DNA from: Cydia pomonella
Lineage: Eukaryota; Arthropoda; Insecta; Lepidoptera; Tortricidae
DNA length: 64,000 nt
Direction of reading: 5' to 3'
NCBI RefSeq assembly: GCF_033807575.1
Contig: NC_084729.1
Location: 5,208,001 to 5,272,000 of the forward strand
In this document: one piece after another, positions 40,878 through 52,320 of the stretch
How the letters are laid out: every line of letters starts with the position of its first letter
Numbering within the stretch: position 1 is the stretch's first letter
Position numbers and translations under genes: made by a program
The notes under the pieces: generated by a model
The model's database searches: none
What the model was told of the DNA's origin: nothing
What the model saw: the letters and a program-made list of their open reading frames with translations, nothing else

Positions 40878-43363
40878 GTAAGTATCTTCTTACTACAAAA
40901 GATTTCATATCAATTTTAACACATCCTAGTCTTTTCAACTACTTTAATGTCACTTACACTATGTAAATAATGTATATTATGATTGTTCGTATTTCTCTAT
41001 GTAAGTGAATTGTAATATTCTTTTGGAGAAATAAATTCTTAAACCATAACCATTACATCCTCCTCCATCATAATCGTACTAAAGTAGTCCGAAGACCAAA
41101 TCTTTTGTTGAAACTGGAAAACTATGAGAGCAGACATACAATCATACTTTTACTTTTTCATAAGTAATTATATTTATATTATAGTTACAATATTTTAAAA
41201 CTAGTGGCTCTGTAACTTCACGATAAGCTTAGAAAATGTAAAGTGAAAAATATTTTTTATGTTGAGTCAGTCATTATTACAGTGAACTCACAGTGGCCTT
41301 AAGCGCCATAGTTTCTATAGGTGCTTAAATCCTTTAATATACCAATTTCAGAATTTTGAAAAATTTCCAAAAACTGAATCGATAAAAAAATCTATTTCAT
41401 CATAGAATCTGGTCACAAAATTTCACGAGAATCGGTTGAGAATTGCGACCTGTAGCGGAGAACATCCGGACATATGAATTAAAGCGATTTGCCAGAGTTA
41501 AAACGGAGACCTTCGCTAACCCTTCGGTCGGTGATCAAAACTTAAATGTCTTGCACAACCCTTTACAACTTCACTTCACACCAAACCACACAATATTATA
41601 CGAAATCGATTGAAAATAGCCATAAAAGTTATCTCTATCTCATATATTATTATCATTAATTTAAGTCGCACATATATTGCATAACCTATACCTAATTGCT
41701 ACATGCCTCTGACCTGATTACCTGGCTTGACAACCTCAAGGCCATACTTTGATTGTCCTTCAACTGTGCATGCCATACGATTAATAATAATAATAATACA
41801 TGCCTCTGATCATTAATTATAATTAAGTGATGATTAGATCCCAGGCAGATACAGGTTACTCAACATTGGCGCATTTATTGTACCTAAGTAACTGTGTAAT
41901 TGTTTTACAATAATAAATGATGTAACTTTGTTGTATATAGTTCGTTTCTTTTGCATTAGAAAAAAGGTAAACAATCTTGACAAGTCTATTTCTTGAAAAA
42001 CGCGTTTAAAAATCAGTAACTATTACTTATGAAATCAAAATAATGTAAATGATTGTATCTTCTCTTCTTCTTCCATCCCTTTTCCCTTTATTTGGGGTCG
42101 GGCCTCCTCACATATTTGCGCCAGGATGTCCTGTCCTGGGTTGTCTGTTCTGGCAATTGGGCTTGCTTGAGGTCTCCTTGTATTTTTGACCACCAGGTCG
42201 TTGGTTTGCGGCCCTTCCTCTTGTTTTGCTCTGGTAAATCTAGCGCTATCTGTACCACATGATCTTTGCTGCGTCTTTTAATATGTCCGTACCATCTTAA
42301 GCGGTTTTCGATGATTTTCTCAGTGTAAATGATTGTATATGATTTATAATTGTTACATATTTTCCGTGAATAATTTTTCAAAGGTGTTTTTCAATAAGAC
42401 ATGTCTAAATCACTTACCTTTTTTCTAATACTAATAAAGTATACACTGAGAAAAATTAAGTATATTATCCTGTAAATAATATAAAATTTTGTTTGTTTCA
42501 GCAATATTGAAACACAACAGTTAGGTTCATTATTGAAACTGAAATGCCTGATCAGCACGACTGAAAATAATTGTGAATTTATAAGTAATGCCTTAAATGT
42601 AAATGACTTGGCTATGGTGTCTTTAAAATTTGTGGTTAAAGATAAATATTTAAATACTTTTATTTGTTCATTGACACATGCTAAAGCTAAGGATTTCCTA
42701 ATTAAGGTAAAAGTTCAAGAGGGAACATCATCATACTGTGAGTGGATTTGCAGAAATGATGGGCAATATAAGCAAGTTGGTTACCCTATTATTCTGTGGA
42801 ATTGTAGTACAAGGTGTGTGGTACAGGATGTGTGGAGTGGGCTGTTGAATCTTACAGTATCAGCCAGCAAGATCTTATGTGGCTTGCCTGTTAAGCTATA
42901 TAAAGATGAAGATTTTACCGACTTCAATTTAAGCTGTGCTGAAGGCAGTGTGGCCATCCACAAATCCCATATGGCAGCCCATAGTGATGTCTTCAAGACA
43001 ATGCTTAGCCAAGAGTGGAAGGAGACCAAGGAAGGCCTAATCCAGATACCAGGTGTCACTCTGCAGACCGTCCAGAATTTAAAAAAATACATGTACTTGG
43101 GAGTACTGCCCGATGATGACCTGCAGTCATTGCTGTTGATCGCTTCTTGTTATCTCATGGAAGATCTGAAGGCAGAATGTGTTTTGAAACTCAGCCAAAC
43201 TGTTAAACCTGAAGATTTGTACAATCTATTTAAATTCGCCGTTGTTAATGAATTACCAGAGCTGACATTCGCTATTATGAAAGGAACTCCAGAGAAAGTT
43301 GTTGAAGATGCTGAAAATATATGTATGAAGAGGAATGACGAGAAAGAAACAAAAGAGGAATAA
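40864..43363 (+). CDS. BTB/POZ domain protein, 291 aa, two coding exons
   Basis: Exon 1 is 40864-40877 (ATG CCA ATC CAT TG|GTAAGT, context TTCACCATGC). Exon 2 is 42502-43363 (acceptor TTTGTTTCAG|C). Joining gives MPIHCNIETQQLGSLLK and an uninterrupted frame to TAA. Residues 1-135 show no domain I can name with confidence. Residues about 139-230 are a BTB/POZ fold (DEDFTDFNL ... HKSHMAAHSDVF ... KYMYLG ... LLLIASCYLMEDLK), a dimerisation and cullin-3-adaptor or transcription-factor module. A short BACK-like helical end follows (PEDLYNLFKFAVVNELPEL). No zinc finger or kelch repeats. I infer an adaptor or nuclear protein; no gene name is assigned. Intron 1 holds two LINE fragments. Confidence 0.88.
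41697..41800 (+). mobile_element. LINE tail fragment
   Basis: CTGATTACCTGGCTTGACAA through GCATGCCATACGATTAATAA matches the 3' end of the element at 38366-38890, with an (AAT)n tail. Confidence 0.7.
42059..42323 (-). mobile_element. Truncated non-LTR retrotransposon with 15-bp target duplication
   Basis: The minus strand encodes ENRLRWYGHIKRRSKDHVVQ and GRKPTTWWSKI, a retrotransposon C-terminus. TGTAAATGATTGTAT flanks it on both sides (42044-42058 and 42324-42338). It lies in intron 1 of the BTB gene, about 180 bp from the exon 2 acceptor. Confidence 0.9.
42502..43363 (+). CDS. BTB gene exon 2
   Basis: 862 nt after TTTGTTTCAG. Carries nearly all of the protein, including the BTB domain, to the TAA at 43361-43363. 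Confidence 0.92.
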
Positions 43364-43473
43364 TTAATTTGTTTTTTCTATATTAAGATTTTATGATAAT
43401 TACAATTTTTTAGCATTTAGTTTTTGTTTAGTGCACAATATTAGTTATAAACTGATTTATCTGTAACCAAAAT

Positions 43474-43479
43474 ATTAAA
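43474..43479 (+). promoter_or_regulatory. Possible variant poly(A) signal of the BTB gene
   Basis: ATTAAA 110 bp after the stop codon; no AATAAA was seen in this 3' region. Confidence 0.3.
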
Positions 43480-43599
43480 TCACTTGCTTGCCTAGATTAC
43501 GAATGGTCACTACTCACAGGCATTATTTTTCTTGAAGAATATTAAAGTAACTACTTACATTAGTTGCATCCTATTCTTGTGTTGTACTAGTAAAGATTA

Positions 43600-43800
43600 A
43601 TTGATTGTGTAAGATGTGGTAACACTAAGACAAATTAGTGCTTCAATTTTAATAGCTAATGTAAAAGGTGCTGTACATATCCATATATTATGTGGTAACT
43701 CTGGTCGCCACATAATATATGAAGTTACCACAGAACATGGCGCCGAATAGTGCAATGTTTTGGTTGTCAAACCCGGGGGCACGATTTTTCTTTTACAAGC
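43600..43800. repeat. Repeat related to 45760-45985
   Basis: ATTGTGTAAGATGTGG, a central palindrome (CATATATTATGTGGTAACT / AGTTACCACATAATATATG, interrupted) and TGTCAAACCCGGGGGCACG. The similar order of marks at 45760-45985 suggests one family. Confidence 0.5.
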
Positions 43801-43904
43801 AATGAATGTATACATATGTAGAATAGATACTGTGAGAGCACCAAAGTGTGGTGATCGCGAGTCTTATGTCTATCTAGTTTATAAGTTATCATTAAGGTTA
43901 CTTA

Positions 43905-44056
43905 CTCACTGCTGTGGCGCAACGACGCAAAGAGGATCTTGTTCTCCGACTGTCCAAAGCCGTTTATGTCCAACTGGACATAAACTGTCAACTGACAGCG
44001 CCGAGTTCCCTAGGTCTTTTTGCACGTCGTCTCTCCAGCGGAACTAGGGCGTCCTG
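43905..44056 (-). mobile_element. Non-LTR retrotransposon C-terminal fragment
   Basis: Minus-strand frame RWRDDVQKDLGNSALSVDSL ... LWTVGEQDPL ending in a stop, of the RWRDD type common at the end of lepidopteran RTE-like elements. Confidence 0.5.
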
Positions 44057-44391
44057 ACGATCTTTAGTTTGTTTTAGGTATTTAGTTATTATTTACGATT
44101 TTAATTTTAACCTATTAGGTGTATTCGGGTAATTGCCACTGCTTCAGAATGTCGACTAGTTCTGAAAATCAACCATAATTCCATCACACCAAGAGTCCAT
44201 TGTTGGAATTACCTGAATATAGTTATTTTACTTTATATGGGGTTTCTACCCAATATTTTCAGATGTGTGAGTGGCTTTATCCACAATATAATCACTAAAT
44301 ACTATTCAATTTAAATTGTTTAACCGTACGTTTGGAAATGTGGTACCTACCAAGTTCAATGTTGAAAAAACTTTTTTGTATTATCTTTATT

Positions 44392-44560
44392 CAGTGGCGG
44401 ATTTACCCTAAGGCCAAGTAGGCCTGGGCCTAGAGCGGCGAGATAATTAGGGGCGGCACTCGGCAGTCTACCTATATGATGGGTGCGCTGAGAAAGGGGC
44501 GGCTAGTACTTATTACAGGGCCTGGGGCCTAGAGCGGCAGACACTGCAAATCCGACACTG
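44392..44560. mobile_element. hAT-type MITE, 169 bp, with 8-bp target duplication
   Basis: CAGTGGCGGATTTAC at the left and AATCCGACACTG at the right are inverted. TCTTTATT is repeated exactly at 44384-44391 and 44561-44568; an 8-bp duplication is diagnostic of hAT. Confidence 0.92.
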
Positions 44561-44568
44561 TCTTTATT

Positions 44569-45057
44569 CTTTAAGTTGTAAGCTGATTAAAGAAAATAAA
44601 ACAAGTTATAAAGCAATAACGTGTATTATTGACGAACAAACTACTTGATACATGTCTACATGATGAATAGTACACAATAAAAATAAATTCGAAAATGGCA
44701 ACTAATCCTTACAAAATTGGCGATATTTTGTACTGGTACAGAAGTGCAAATTATTTATGTTGTATTCTAACATGTATATATATATATTTTTGCAGTTGAC
44801 AGATAATGGTAGGGTTCCTTAAGAGGATAGGGGACGACCGCTTCTCCATACATGTTCCCATTTTCCACTGATTAGAGAATATACTTTTTCATAATTTAAT
44901 AATTTAATGTACATAACATAGCTATGGTCTTTCGTTAGACTTTTTTCGATTATTAATTATTAAAGGAGTATGAAGCGAAAAACTAATTCCATACAAATTT
45001 TGAAATGCACCTAAGTTGAAATAGTTTGAATTAAAAAAAAAAAACAAACGAAGAGGC
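44569..45057. other. AT-rich intergenic stretch
   Basis: A short (TA)n near 44777 and A-rich runs. No coding or repeat signature recognised. Confidence 0.4.
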
Positions 45058-45235
45058 ATATAGGGAGCGTGCATGAACTGTAGGAGGCGTAAATGTGATG
45101 TTTATTGTTCCGATGTAGCCCACAAGATGGCAGAACCTACTATGCAGAGGAAAACACGTGACATGCACATGTACTGTTTATGGTTCCGATTCAGGCCACA
45201 AGATGGCAGACCCTCCAACGCGCACGGTCCCTTTG
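45058..45235 (+). repeat. Dispersed repeat (GGGAGCGTGCATGAAC family), copy 1
   Basis: TATAGGGAGCGTGCATGAAC through CAACGCGCACGGTCCCTTT. Other copies: 48555-49077 (split by a LINE) and 55817-56270 (inverted, split by a LINE). It contains two diverged tandem halves, each with AAGATGGCAGA. Confidence 0.85.
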
Positions 45236-46250
45236 TGTCAAAATATTTTCAATAATGTTGATATCCAGAGATGAATATGGGAAATACGTTTGTTTTGAAA
45301 CTCAGCTTGCGCGGTCATTCCCTTAGTGTGAGAGTCAGAATGGCGGGTGTACCTAAATAAAAAAAAATGAAAGGCATACCATATTTTTGTACCTAACTTG
45401 TTTACTTGTCTATTTAGTACCTCCGTTAAAAAAAATTGTACCCATTGTTGAATTTGGGAACTTTGGAGTTACAAATTTACAATATTAAAGACAATGACGG
45501 GCCTACCGGACCGCGACCTTGGTCCGGTCCGAGCCCTGTTCGATCGAGTGTAATGTGATCCGCCGTACGTCCGTTAAGGACGCAGCTATAAGTGAGAGCG
45601 GGAAAGAGATATTTTGACCAGACCAAGGTCGCGGTACGCTCGTCAGTTAACGCTTTTAGGCACTACGTAACGCGTTGTAAAATTGTGGCAAGCGTTTTGG
45701 AAAAGAGATAGACGATTGGTAAGGTCGGGTTATTCCCACATGAAAAGATACATTGATTGAGTAAGATGTGTAAAATCTAAGACAATTTCGAGCTTCGATT
45801 TTGACAGGTAAACGAGATGGCGCTGTACAGCTCCATACATTTTCTCTCTCTCTCTCTCTCTCTGATTGTCAAAAGTAGACGTTTGACAATTCAGTGACCG
45901 CACAACATATGGCGCAGTACAGCGCCATCTGTTTCGGATGTCAAACTAAGGGCCACGTTTTTCCTTAGATTTTACCTTTCTATTCCTACCAATGGAAAAA
46001 AATAAGATTTTTTTTCTCACCTGTCCTGAGAAAAATAATTCTGTTTCAGGATTTATTTATTCTCAGTGCTACTAAGCGAGAAAAAACATCTCGTTTATAA
46101 CCACTGGTAACTAGAGGAAATAATCCGTGTAATAATTTACCTCCTTTCTCCCACAGACACCTTTACATAATAGATAACACTATATATATAAAGTAAAAAA
46201 AATGGAATGAATATTTTAACGTCATAACAAGTAATTTAAAGTAATTAGGC
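45236..46250. other. Intergenic stretch with degraded repeats
   Basis: 45520-45640 has an inverted pair around CGGTCCG / GACCAAGGTCGCGGT. 45760-45985 shares marks with 43600-43800 and contains a (TC)n microsatellite at 45842-45862. Confidence 0.45.
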
Positions 46251-46251
46251 G

Positions 46252-46910
46252 GGTCCACACGGGCGAGCATACGTGCGAGGCAATTTTCTCGCGCACTAAA
46301 CGGCCAGTGTAGACGTGCCTCGGCCGAGTGTTAACGCTACCTTCTGTCTACATATTGACAGCGTGCCAATATGTCAGGTCTAACCTCGCTAGGTATAAAA
46401 CCAACTCTAGCCGTGGTGATAACAACCGCAGACAGCCAATGTTGGTTGCCCCCGTTGCTAAGCTCAGGAATTCACTCAGTGTCATTGGGGCCAAGATTTA
46501 CAACTTGGTTCCGCCTGACATAAAGTCCGCGGAAAGTGACTCTGTGTTTACCAAGAAACTTAAAGCGCTGCTAATCGCACAGGTATGCTACAGCGTTGAC
46601 GATTTTCTCCGTGGAGTTCATAAGTAACCCGTAAAAGTTGTATGGTCCTTAATGCTTGATTAATTATAAATATAAGATTTAGTTGTAAATGTTATCATTT
46701 GTAAATATTAGTTATTTTAATCTTATTATGTAATTATTTAATGTAATCCTGACTTGTAAAACAACGATTTTACCAAGAAATAAATAAATCAATCAATCAA
46801 CCGAGGCGGCGCGCGCGTTTTCCTCGTCCGAGGCTCGTCTACACTGGCCGTATTGTGCGTGAGGAAATTGCCTCGCGCGTATGCTCGCTCTGTGTGGACC
46901 GCCTATTGGG
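46252..46910. mobile_element. GGGTCC-family foldback split by a LINE 3' end
   Basis: Left half AGGCGGGTCCACACGGGCGA...CGGCCGAG at 46252-46328; right half CCGAGGCGGCGCGCGCG...GTGTGGACCGCCT at 46801-46910. The uninterrupted family member is at 3426-3628. Confidence 0.85.
46329..46800 (+). mobile_element. LINE 3' end nested in the foldback element
   Basis: Frame RNSLSVIGAKIYNLVPPDIK ... FTKKLKALLI, a non-LTR C-terminus, then a 3' UTR ending in AAATAAATAAATCAATCAAT. CCGAG is present at both junctions and may be a short target duplication. Confidence 0.8.
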
Positions 46911-47309
46911 TCAAGATTATTTTCGTTGTCTCGTTTTTTGTCGCCAAAAAATGTGACGGAGTGTAGCTTTTTTGTATGAGATACATTTGTTTTTTTTTTT
47001 TTTTTTCATGTTAATTATAATCTGCAGCTAGAAAGATATGCAAAAGCACTCGACTTTTTTTTTATTTGACAGAAGACATAAATACAAGCGTGACAGAGTG
47101 GTCAGAAACGAGACAACGAAAATATTTTTTACCCAATTGTTGAATATTTTGTAACGTAGGTTTGAGTATTATATCTCTACTTGTAAACATTTACAATACT
47201 ACAAACATTATAGTGATTTCTATAAGCATATTATAAAGTGGGTTTTCTAGAAATATTCATTTTCTCAATAATGTACGGCAAAGTTGACTTTGCTATATTA
47301 AATATATTA
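46911..47309. other. AT-rich stretch with a (T)n run
   Basis: A T-rich run at 46988-47008, otherwise nothing recognised. TGGGTCAAGATTATTTTCGT is mirrored by ACGAAAATATTTTTTACCCA at about 47117, so a foldback of about 225 bp is likely. Confidence 0.45.
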
Positions 47310-47515
47310 ACCCTTTGAACGCCAAGAACCCCTACAGTCGTCGTTACTAGTCGTGCCCACAGCGCCAAGGACACCTATAGGTGTCATGACGTACGCTGTC
47401 AAAGTAACCTTCACACTTTAGAGTACCTAAGGTTTACATTAGCTTGCTCGCGCCCGGGAGCTTGGCGTTTGAGTGATGTTTTTGTTTATGATATAAAGGT
47501 TCAAAAGGTTAAACC
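47310..47515 (+). repeat. Dispersed repeat, inverted relative to 19870-20090
   Basis: AACGCCAAGAACCCCTACAG ... GCTTGGCGTTTGAGTGATGT. Confidence 0.75.
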
Positions 47516-48550
47516 GGGTCAATGATGTATTATTAAGTCGAAGTTGACTCTACAATGTTGAACATGTAGAGTCTACATGTTTCGCTCCATACCGAGGAGC
47601 TTCAATGCGAGTACGCGTTGGCGGACCGACGCAGACTGCGTGGTGCAGCTCTCCACGTGCGGCGGCGGCGGCAGGTAGGGGGGAGGGGGAGGCGAGACAC
47701 TACCCTTCTTGAAGGTATTATTGACCAATCTTTTAATATATTTAATATAAGTTTATGGTCAGTATTTTGCTTCATTCTCCCTCTCGGCAATAACGTACTT
47801 TCGATCACATACTATAATATCTTATACGTTTAAACGAGCGAAAAATCGATCTAGCTAGGTCTTATCATATTTGAGTTTTTATAACTTCGAATATTCATGG
47901 CGCATTTAAATACGGTATTTTTTTTCTACATACTCATAGCCGTAGAGTGAAGATTAATCCTTTGAACGCGCGCCATTTTGAACCTTGTCGGAATGCACGA
48001 AGGTAGATATTGGGCTGCAGCCGCGCGTCAGTTGACGTCTTTGGCCATGGACGGGCAATAAGAATGGAGCCAGTACAGCGGTGTCACTTACGAATTCGAG
48101 CCAATCGTGCAGTCTAACGCCACAACGCGATTGGTTGATGCGTTCGCATCGCGCGCGCGATTGGTCGCAACTAGTTCCAGACTGCACGATTGGCTCGAAT
48201 TCGTGAGTGATACCGCTGAACTAGAACCATTCTTAGTACCCGTAAGGCCCGTCCTTAGATATATGTCAATGTCTTTGGCTGTTCAAGGGTTATTGGTATT
48301 TTAAAGTTTTTAAACTTCAAGGGAACGATTAATGTAACTGATCTATTACAGTTTAGTATATGAATGTGATTACATAGTTTAGGGGCTAATTTGGTGACAT
48401 TTAGTTAACTAGTTTGGTGACGTAGTTGCTCGGGAACAATCCAGTCATCCCGCGAAGTTCGCCTGCAACAATAATCATAATCAAGTTAAAAGTTAAATTG
48501 CATGAATTGTAGACATTCTAAACTTATATCGTATTAGTATGTAAGGTTAG
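47516..48550. other. Intergenic stretch with an inverted pair
   Basis: CACGATTGGCTCGAATTCGT at 48186-48205 has its inverse ACGAATTCGAGCCAATCGTG at 48090-48109; the two arms flank ~75 bp. No gene signature; short GC-rich frames near 47600-47700 are not recognised. Confidence 0.5.
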
Positions 48551-48554
48551 GTTT

Positions 48555-49077
48555 ATAGGGAGCGTGCATGAACTATAGGAGGCAGCACAGGAGCCGTCAG
48601 ATTTTTGGCGCGAGGCGTACCTATATATGTGATGTTTATCGTTCCGATATAGGGGGAAGTTTGAAAGTAGCACCGGTAGCGGAGAAGATAAGGAATGGTA
48701 GGTTAGCGTGGTATGGGCATTTAATGAGGAGGGATGAATGCCATATAGGAAAAAGAATGTTAGGAATGAATGTTGATGGACGGTTTTGGTAGACCCAAAA
48801 AACGATGGATGGATTGTGTGAAAGAGGATATGAGATAGAAAGGAGTGAGTGCTGAGGTGACGAAAGATAAAGGAGAATGGAAGAGAAGAACATGTTGTGC
48901 CGATCCCACATAACGTGGGATAAGGGCAGGAGGAAGGAAGGTTTATTGTTGCGATGTAGCCCAAAAGATGGCAGAACCTACTATGCACAAGAAAATACGT
49001 GACGTGTAAATGTACATGTTTATGGTTCCGATTCAGGCCACAAGATGGCAGACCCTCCAACGCGCACGGTCCCTTTA
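48555..49077 (+). repeat. GGGAGCGTGCATGAAC-family repeat, copy 2, split by a LINE
   Basis: The outer repeat is 48558-48645 and 48940-49077. Between them 48650-48915 encodes KVAPVAEKIRNGRLAWYGHL then MRRDECHIGKRML, an RTE-type retrotransposon C-terminus with a frameshift near 48787. Confidence 0.8.
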
Positions 49078-49820
49078 AGAGTTTATGACAGACACGAATT
49101 TATGATTTGACCTGGAAATTACGCCTCTATGTTTATTTATTAATGTGTAAATTACCTACTTGTAAATAAACTATAATAAAATGTGAATAACTTAGCTAGT
49201 ACTCATGAACCTTCTATGAATTATGTCTATGTTTTATGAATTTAATTATTCATGAATTTCCATTTTAATGTATGTATTATGGTTATTTTTCGCTATTACT
49301 TGAATCTGGATTTGTGACTAGAACTAATATTTATGACATGTTTAATAATTATAGTATTATTTAAATATTATTATATTATTTAAATTATTTCAGCGAAATT
49401 ATTTGGTTTCGATGATGGTGCCGCCCTTCCACACTCCGACTGACAGACGTTGTACCAGATATTTACTTATTTAATTTCTACTGTTATAATCTGTATTGTA
49501 TTTATTGAATAAATGTGTTCAAATTATTGCTTTATTTTAATTGTAAGGAATTCCTAGTATAACGTGAATGCTATTTTGTGTTTGACTATGTATTTATTTT
49601 AGTAATTAGTTTTTTGAATATCAATAATGTTGATATGCCCTGTCAGGGTAACCATGCATGCACTTAATACATGTTAACACCTTAATGTAACCATGGTTCT
49701 GCAATAAACGAAATGAATACATAGTCAACTTAGTTAGTATAAAAACAATATTCGTACGACAGTCATGGCAAGACAAGGATCGGTCGAAAAACAAAAATAT
49801 AACACCCGGTATACAAGGTG
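49078..49820. other. AT-rich intergenic stretch
   Basis: No coding signature. AATAAA-containing segments around 49505 and 49700 may be retroposon tails. Confidence 0.35.
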
Positions 49821-49825
49821 GCCAA

Positions 49826-50168
49826 AATATATGTGCATTCCCGTTGCCAGGGAGGTTTTGGGATTATACTGAGCTACTTTTACTATGGGACCAATCCCGA
49901 AATTGCGACAAAATGTTTACCCTCCCATAGAAAATGGACCAGCTAAAATGTTTACCCTCCCATAGAAAATGGACCAGCTAAAATGTTTACCCTCCCATAG
50001 AAAATGGACCAACTAAAATGTTTACCCTCCCATAGAAAATGGACCAGCTAAAATGTATGAAACAGTCACAATTTTTTTTCACGATTTCGGGGTTGGTCCA
50101 ATAGTAAAAGTTGCTCAGTACAAGTCCAAAACCTCCCTGGCAACGGGAATGCACATATTTTTTACCAC
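49826..50168. mobile_element. Foldback element with an internal 35-bp tandem array
   Basis: AAAATATATGTGCATTCCCG...GGAGGTTTTGG at the left is mirrored by CCAAAACCTCC...CGGGAATGCACATATTTTTT at the right. Inside, a 35-bp unit (AAAATGTTTACCCTCCCATA...) is repeated four times at 49911-50052. Confidence 0.9.
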
Positions 50169-50429
50169 CACCGTGTATACGCTTGTTTGACTAAAAAAAA
50201 CAACGGGTTGCACTCCGGGAGTGCCGGCAGAAGTGAAAACTTGAATATTAACCTTGTGCATTTTTGATATTTCGGAATGGTTAGGGAATAATTTTGCACG
50301 AATTGCTTTAATTATCAGTATAAAAGTACTATCATTTATGTGGTAAAATACAATATTCATTTATTGCGCTATCGTACACAAACATGACAATTTATATTAC
50401 ATTAAAAATGTAACACTTCAGATCTATTA

Positions 50430-50990
50430 CAATTATTTATTTATTTAAACTTTATTGCACAATATAACAAATAAAGTACAAATGGCGAACTTAATGCCTA
50501 AAGGCATTCTCTACCAGTCAACCATCAGGCTAAACAGAAACAGTAGTACGTGCAGGCATTAAACAAAAAAAAAAACAGAATAAGTAACTTAAAACAAACA
50601 AAATAGCAATAAATAATATATACTAACGGTTATAAACTTACATAAATATACTATAATTAAATATACATACATATATTATATTAATTTATGTACCCAGTGC
50701 AAAAAATACTATGACTACGAAGGACAATTAACCAGAGAGCTTGTCGAAAAAGTGCTTGCGTAACATATATACGCTTAAACGAGAGCTTGGTTTGAGCCTG
50801 TCTGATGTTGAGTGGGAGATCATTCCAAAGCCGGATCGCCTGAACGGTAAAGGAGTTAGAGACAAAACCAGAACTATGACAAGGAACAGTAAGCTTGAGA
50901 CTAATTATGTAACATTAAAAAGTTTATCTCTCAGAAAAATCAACTTCCATCCATAATTTCAACGACTCTTACAGCATCATCATTACTAGA
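50430..50990 (-). repeat. Probable LINE/retroposon 3' end, shared with 58118-58245
   Basis: ATTTATTTAAACTTTATTGC...GGCATTCTCTACCAGTCAAC matches 58118-58245 (GGCATTCTCTACCAGCCAAC). On the minus strand the element ends in an A-rich tail. Confidence 0.6.
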
Positions 50991-51442
50991 ACCATCATCG
51001 CCAATCTCTAAAACTTTCGCCGCGCGGTAGAAAGAGAGGGGGATACTTCCTCTCCTACGCCGCGCCGGCGGTCTACTGGCTTCAATTACATTGTAACAGT
51101 TTTTCGATCAGGTCACGTGTCCGTCTTACGAATTTTGAATCTGTCAGTCACGTGACCTGTCGCGAGTTTAACATTTTTTCCCGATCAATGCTTGTATCAA
51201 TGAGTTTTTCGGAACCGTAAAACCACACAACTATAGTCCAAAGCTCCCAACTATGGTCCACAAATAAACTCAATTTTTCTCGTTCAGGTGTGTATTTTAC
51301 TATATTTTTGTAGTTCTAAGGCAAAGTATGTTTATAAATGGAAGGTAAAACTAGGAGTAAACCAAAAGGAACATTGGTATAGATACTTAATTTCCTTTTG
51401 AACTTGTGGACCATAGTTGCAGTATTGGACTATAGTTGGGTA
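50991..51442. other. Intergenic stretch, nothing recognised
   Basis: An inverted or repeated pair around GGACCATAGTTG / CAACTATGGTCC at about 51240 and 51410 suggests a small foldback. Confidence 0.4.
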
Positions 51443-51620
51443 GTTTTACGGAACTTATATACGAAATATCATTTGATATTTACCAGTCGATTTTCGGTGA
51501 AGGAAAACATCGTGAGGAAACCGGACTAACCCCAATAAGGCCTAGTTTACCCTCTGGTTTGGAAGGTCAGATGGCAGTCGGTTTTGAAATAAGAGAATTT
51601 CCCCGATTCTGACAAGACTC
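51443..51620 (+). repeat. SINE fragment (9660 family)
   Basis: ACGAAATATCATTTGATATT, AAACATCGTGAGGAAACCGG and GGCCTAGTTTACCCTCTGG. Confidence 0.75.
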
Positions 51621-51649
51621 GAATTTGCGACCGTTTGTAACACGAAAAT

Positions 51650-52320
51650 TAAAAAAAAAAACATTAATTTATTCTGCAAGTAGGCCTCAAGGGCTCTTTT
51701 ACAAGTCAATACAACATTTATAGTAACATCATATAGAAAACAATATTAATTTCTAAGGTGCAAAATAGTACATGTACAGTGACATGAAAAATACATAACA
51801 ACATTTATAAATACAACAGCCAATACCTGGGTAAACATGACATTATAATAATCTTAAAATAAATAATTACTACAATACAACAGATATATAAATGTATGTT
51901 TATATGGTTAATAATAATAATAATACATTAAATCTGGAGATGTAAAAGTTCCCCAATGTCAGAGTACTAATATAAGATTTGGAGGTGTAAAGTCTCTCCA
52001 AGTGTCAAAATGAAATGTATACTAAATGAACAAATCGCGTCTAGAGTGTTAAGTTAGCAGTCTCATAAACTAATGCTACAGAATACATAACTGTACTATA
52101 CCGAATACACAGGTATATTTGATTGCATGTATTTTAATCACACTTGCCCGAAAAAGATCTTATTTCATGCAGGTATACTGAAGGACAAAGGCATGTATTG
52201 GTCCCGCGGGACATACGGATTGTGAAAAAAAAAAATTGTGTCACTAATAATTGTACAGTTATAGTCATTATCATTAAGTATAGTTATGTACAGGTAGTTC
52301 TAACACTTGGTTACGATTAT
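51650..52320. other. AT-rich stretch with retroposon-tail marks
   Basis: ATTCTGCAAGTAGGCCTCAA at 51670 recurs at 10722-10742. The rest is not recognised. Confidence 0.4.

Noticed and set aside
48524..49060. 178-codon minus-strand frame rich in Ser, His and Phe
   Set aside because: It is antisense to a LINE C-terminus nested in a dispersed repeat, both recognised on the plus strand.
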